A DNA stretch of 5,782 nt from an uncultured Rickettsiales bacterium. GTDB lineage: Bacteria > Pseudomonadota > Alphaproteobacteria > Rickettsiales > UBA1997. A model generated the notes under the pieces. That model was not told where the DNA came from, searched no databases, and worked only from the letters and a program-made list of their open reading frames with translations. Shown here piece after piece: positions 5,075 to 5,782 of this stretch (positions are counted from its first letter, which is position 1; each line of letters starts with the position of its first letter). A program made the position numbers and the translations under genes. The DNA lies in contig CALXRO010000069.1 of the NCBI GenBank assembly GCA_944390875.1, positions 1 through 5,782 on the forward strand, read 5' to 3'.

Positions 5075-5782
5075 ATTGTTCAAGAATATTTTTAACAACC
5101 TTTTTATGTAATATTATTACATAACTTAAATTGTTCAAATTTGCGGCTAATTTAACATAAATCTTGTCGCTAATATTGACTATATCACCAATATATATCC
5201 AATCAAAAAAGATATTACCATCATTGGATGTATAAACTTTATCACCATTTGAGATATTTTCTTTTCTACCTAGAAAGTGTTTGATTTCTAACATATTGTT
5301 ACCTTTACCAGTCAAAATAAGACTTGTATTACTTTCAATAGTTTTTGCTGGTATTTTTGATATATAATCTGTAGCTAACATTATAGTAGCACTTTTTTCT
5401 TTTATATCTGTAATAATTCCAACAAAATTCCCATCACAATCTACAACAACATCATGTTCTGATATATTATTTCTATCAACATTATTTATATCAATATCTA
5501 TTGTTGTATTAAAAACACCTTTGTTTATAATGTTTATTTGTTTTATAGTGTAATTTTCTCTTGATTCATTCAATATAAAATTTAATATACGCTTTAATGA
5601 ATTATTTTCTTCATTTACATTATTTGTTCTCAATAGTTTTATCTTTAAATCTAGATTAACTTTTTTTAGATTTTCATATTTTGTTTTAAGATTTATAAAA
5701 GAATCAAAATTAAGTTTAATAAAATTAGCTATATTAATTGTTAGTTTTTCCAAATAAATATATGGTGTTAGTGGTACTTTAA
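5061..5782 (-). CDS. mreC: rod shape-determining protein MreC, 5' end beyond window
   Basis: MreC is an inner-membrane protein whose periplasmic part links the MreB cytoskeleton to the elongation machinery (PBP2, RodA) that builds the lateral wall. The visible 239 residues cover a coiled-coil segment (about residues 20-70 of the visible part, e.g. LKTKYENLKK and EENNSLKRIL), then the MreC beta domain: INIINKGVFNTTIDIDINN, the DGNFVGIITDI strand, LATDYISKIPAKT, LILTGKGN and the typical NGDKVYTSNDGNIFFDWIYI (178-197), where the family has GD-x-V-x-TSG. The reading frame has no stop back to the window edge; a TTG at 5753 is not the real start, because a membrane helix and cytoplasmic tail must precede the coiled coil. 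The total would be near 280 residues, short compared with E. coli (about 367), as in reduced genomes. mreB may lie upstream, outside the window; mreD does not follow. Confidence 0.85.
   Translation of the reverse strand, partial: KVPLTPYIYLEKLTINIANFIKLNFDSFINLKTKYENLKKVNLDLKIKLLRTNNVNEENNSLKRILNFILNESRENYTIKQINIINKGVFNTTIDIDINNVDRNNISEHDVVVDCDGNFVGIITDIKEKSATIMLATDYISKIPAKTIESNTSLILTGKGNNMLEIKHFLGRKENISNGDKVYTSNDGNIFFDWIYIGDIVNISDKIYVKLAANLNNLSYVIILHKKVVKNILEQYETF

Noticed and set aside
5075..5098. Longer PAP2 reading frame starting at TTG 5098
   Set aside because: It would place MLKIFLNN before the signal peptide and lengthen the overlap with mreC; the ATG at 5074 gives a standard signal peptide.
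5751..5753. TTG as the start of mreC
   Set aside because: The frame continues without a stop to the window edge, and MreC needs a membrane helix before the coiled coil.

Overview
The window is very AT-rich (by eye about 20-25% GC in most genes, nearer a third in the large central gene). It uses the standard code: tryptophan is TGG and TGA is a stop. The genes are those of a free-standing bacterial chromosome: acyl carrier protein, the shape protein MreC, a periplasmic PAP2 phosphatase and the bifunctional fermentation enzyme AdhE. The ACP N-terminus looks proteobacterial (RVKKIVV...LGVEESKVTE...FIEDLGA), and the AdhE follows the E. coli-type enzyme closely from its first residues. Together with the base composition and long AT-rich spacers, this suggests a reduced-genome, probably host-associated proteobacterium. 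The exact lineage cannot be fixed from this window.

Layout from left to right. The 5' end of acpP runs leftward off the left edge and has its own near-consensus promoter at 141-169. A leftward GNAT acetyltransferase (234-815) follows. A 216-base AT-rich divergent spacer (816-1031) holds two candidate rightward promoters and a weak leftward one. Rightward adhE (1032-3632) ends at a 14-bp hairpin (3644-3677) shared with the convergent gene beyond. That gene (3680-4246, leftward) encodes an unrecognised, possibly exported 188-residue protein with a GTG start, a good Shine-Dalgarno, a GC-rich leader hairpin (4283-4304) and its own promoter (4336-4364). After an AT-rich spacer come a leftward PAP2 phosphatase with a signal peptide (4520-5074) and, overlapping it by 14 bases, the 3' part of mreC, which stays open through the right edge.

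Functionally, adhE stands alone and would reduce acetyl-CoA to ethanol while regenerating NAD+, pointing to a fermentative or oxygen-poor life. The mreC-PAP2 pair reads as an envelope operon: MreC organises lateral wall synthesis, and the PAP2 enzyme would remove phosphate from a lipid or other substrate on the periplasmic side. The unknown exported protein is downstream on the same strand but has a separate promoter. acpP supplies fatty-acid synthesis. Three promoters (acpP, adhE, unknown gene) share the nonamer TTTGACTTT at the -35 position with a 17-base spacer, which probably shows the sigma-70 preference of this organism.

I see no transposon, CRISPR, tRNA, intact rRNA or phage gene, and no clear new multi-gene system. 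The items most worth a second look are the GC-rich leader hairpin, the unknown protein below it, the shortened acetyl-CoA loop of the GNAT protein and the beta-strand-like tail of the PAP2 protein.
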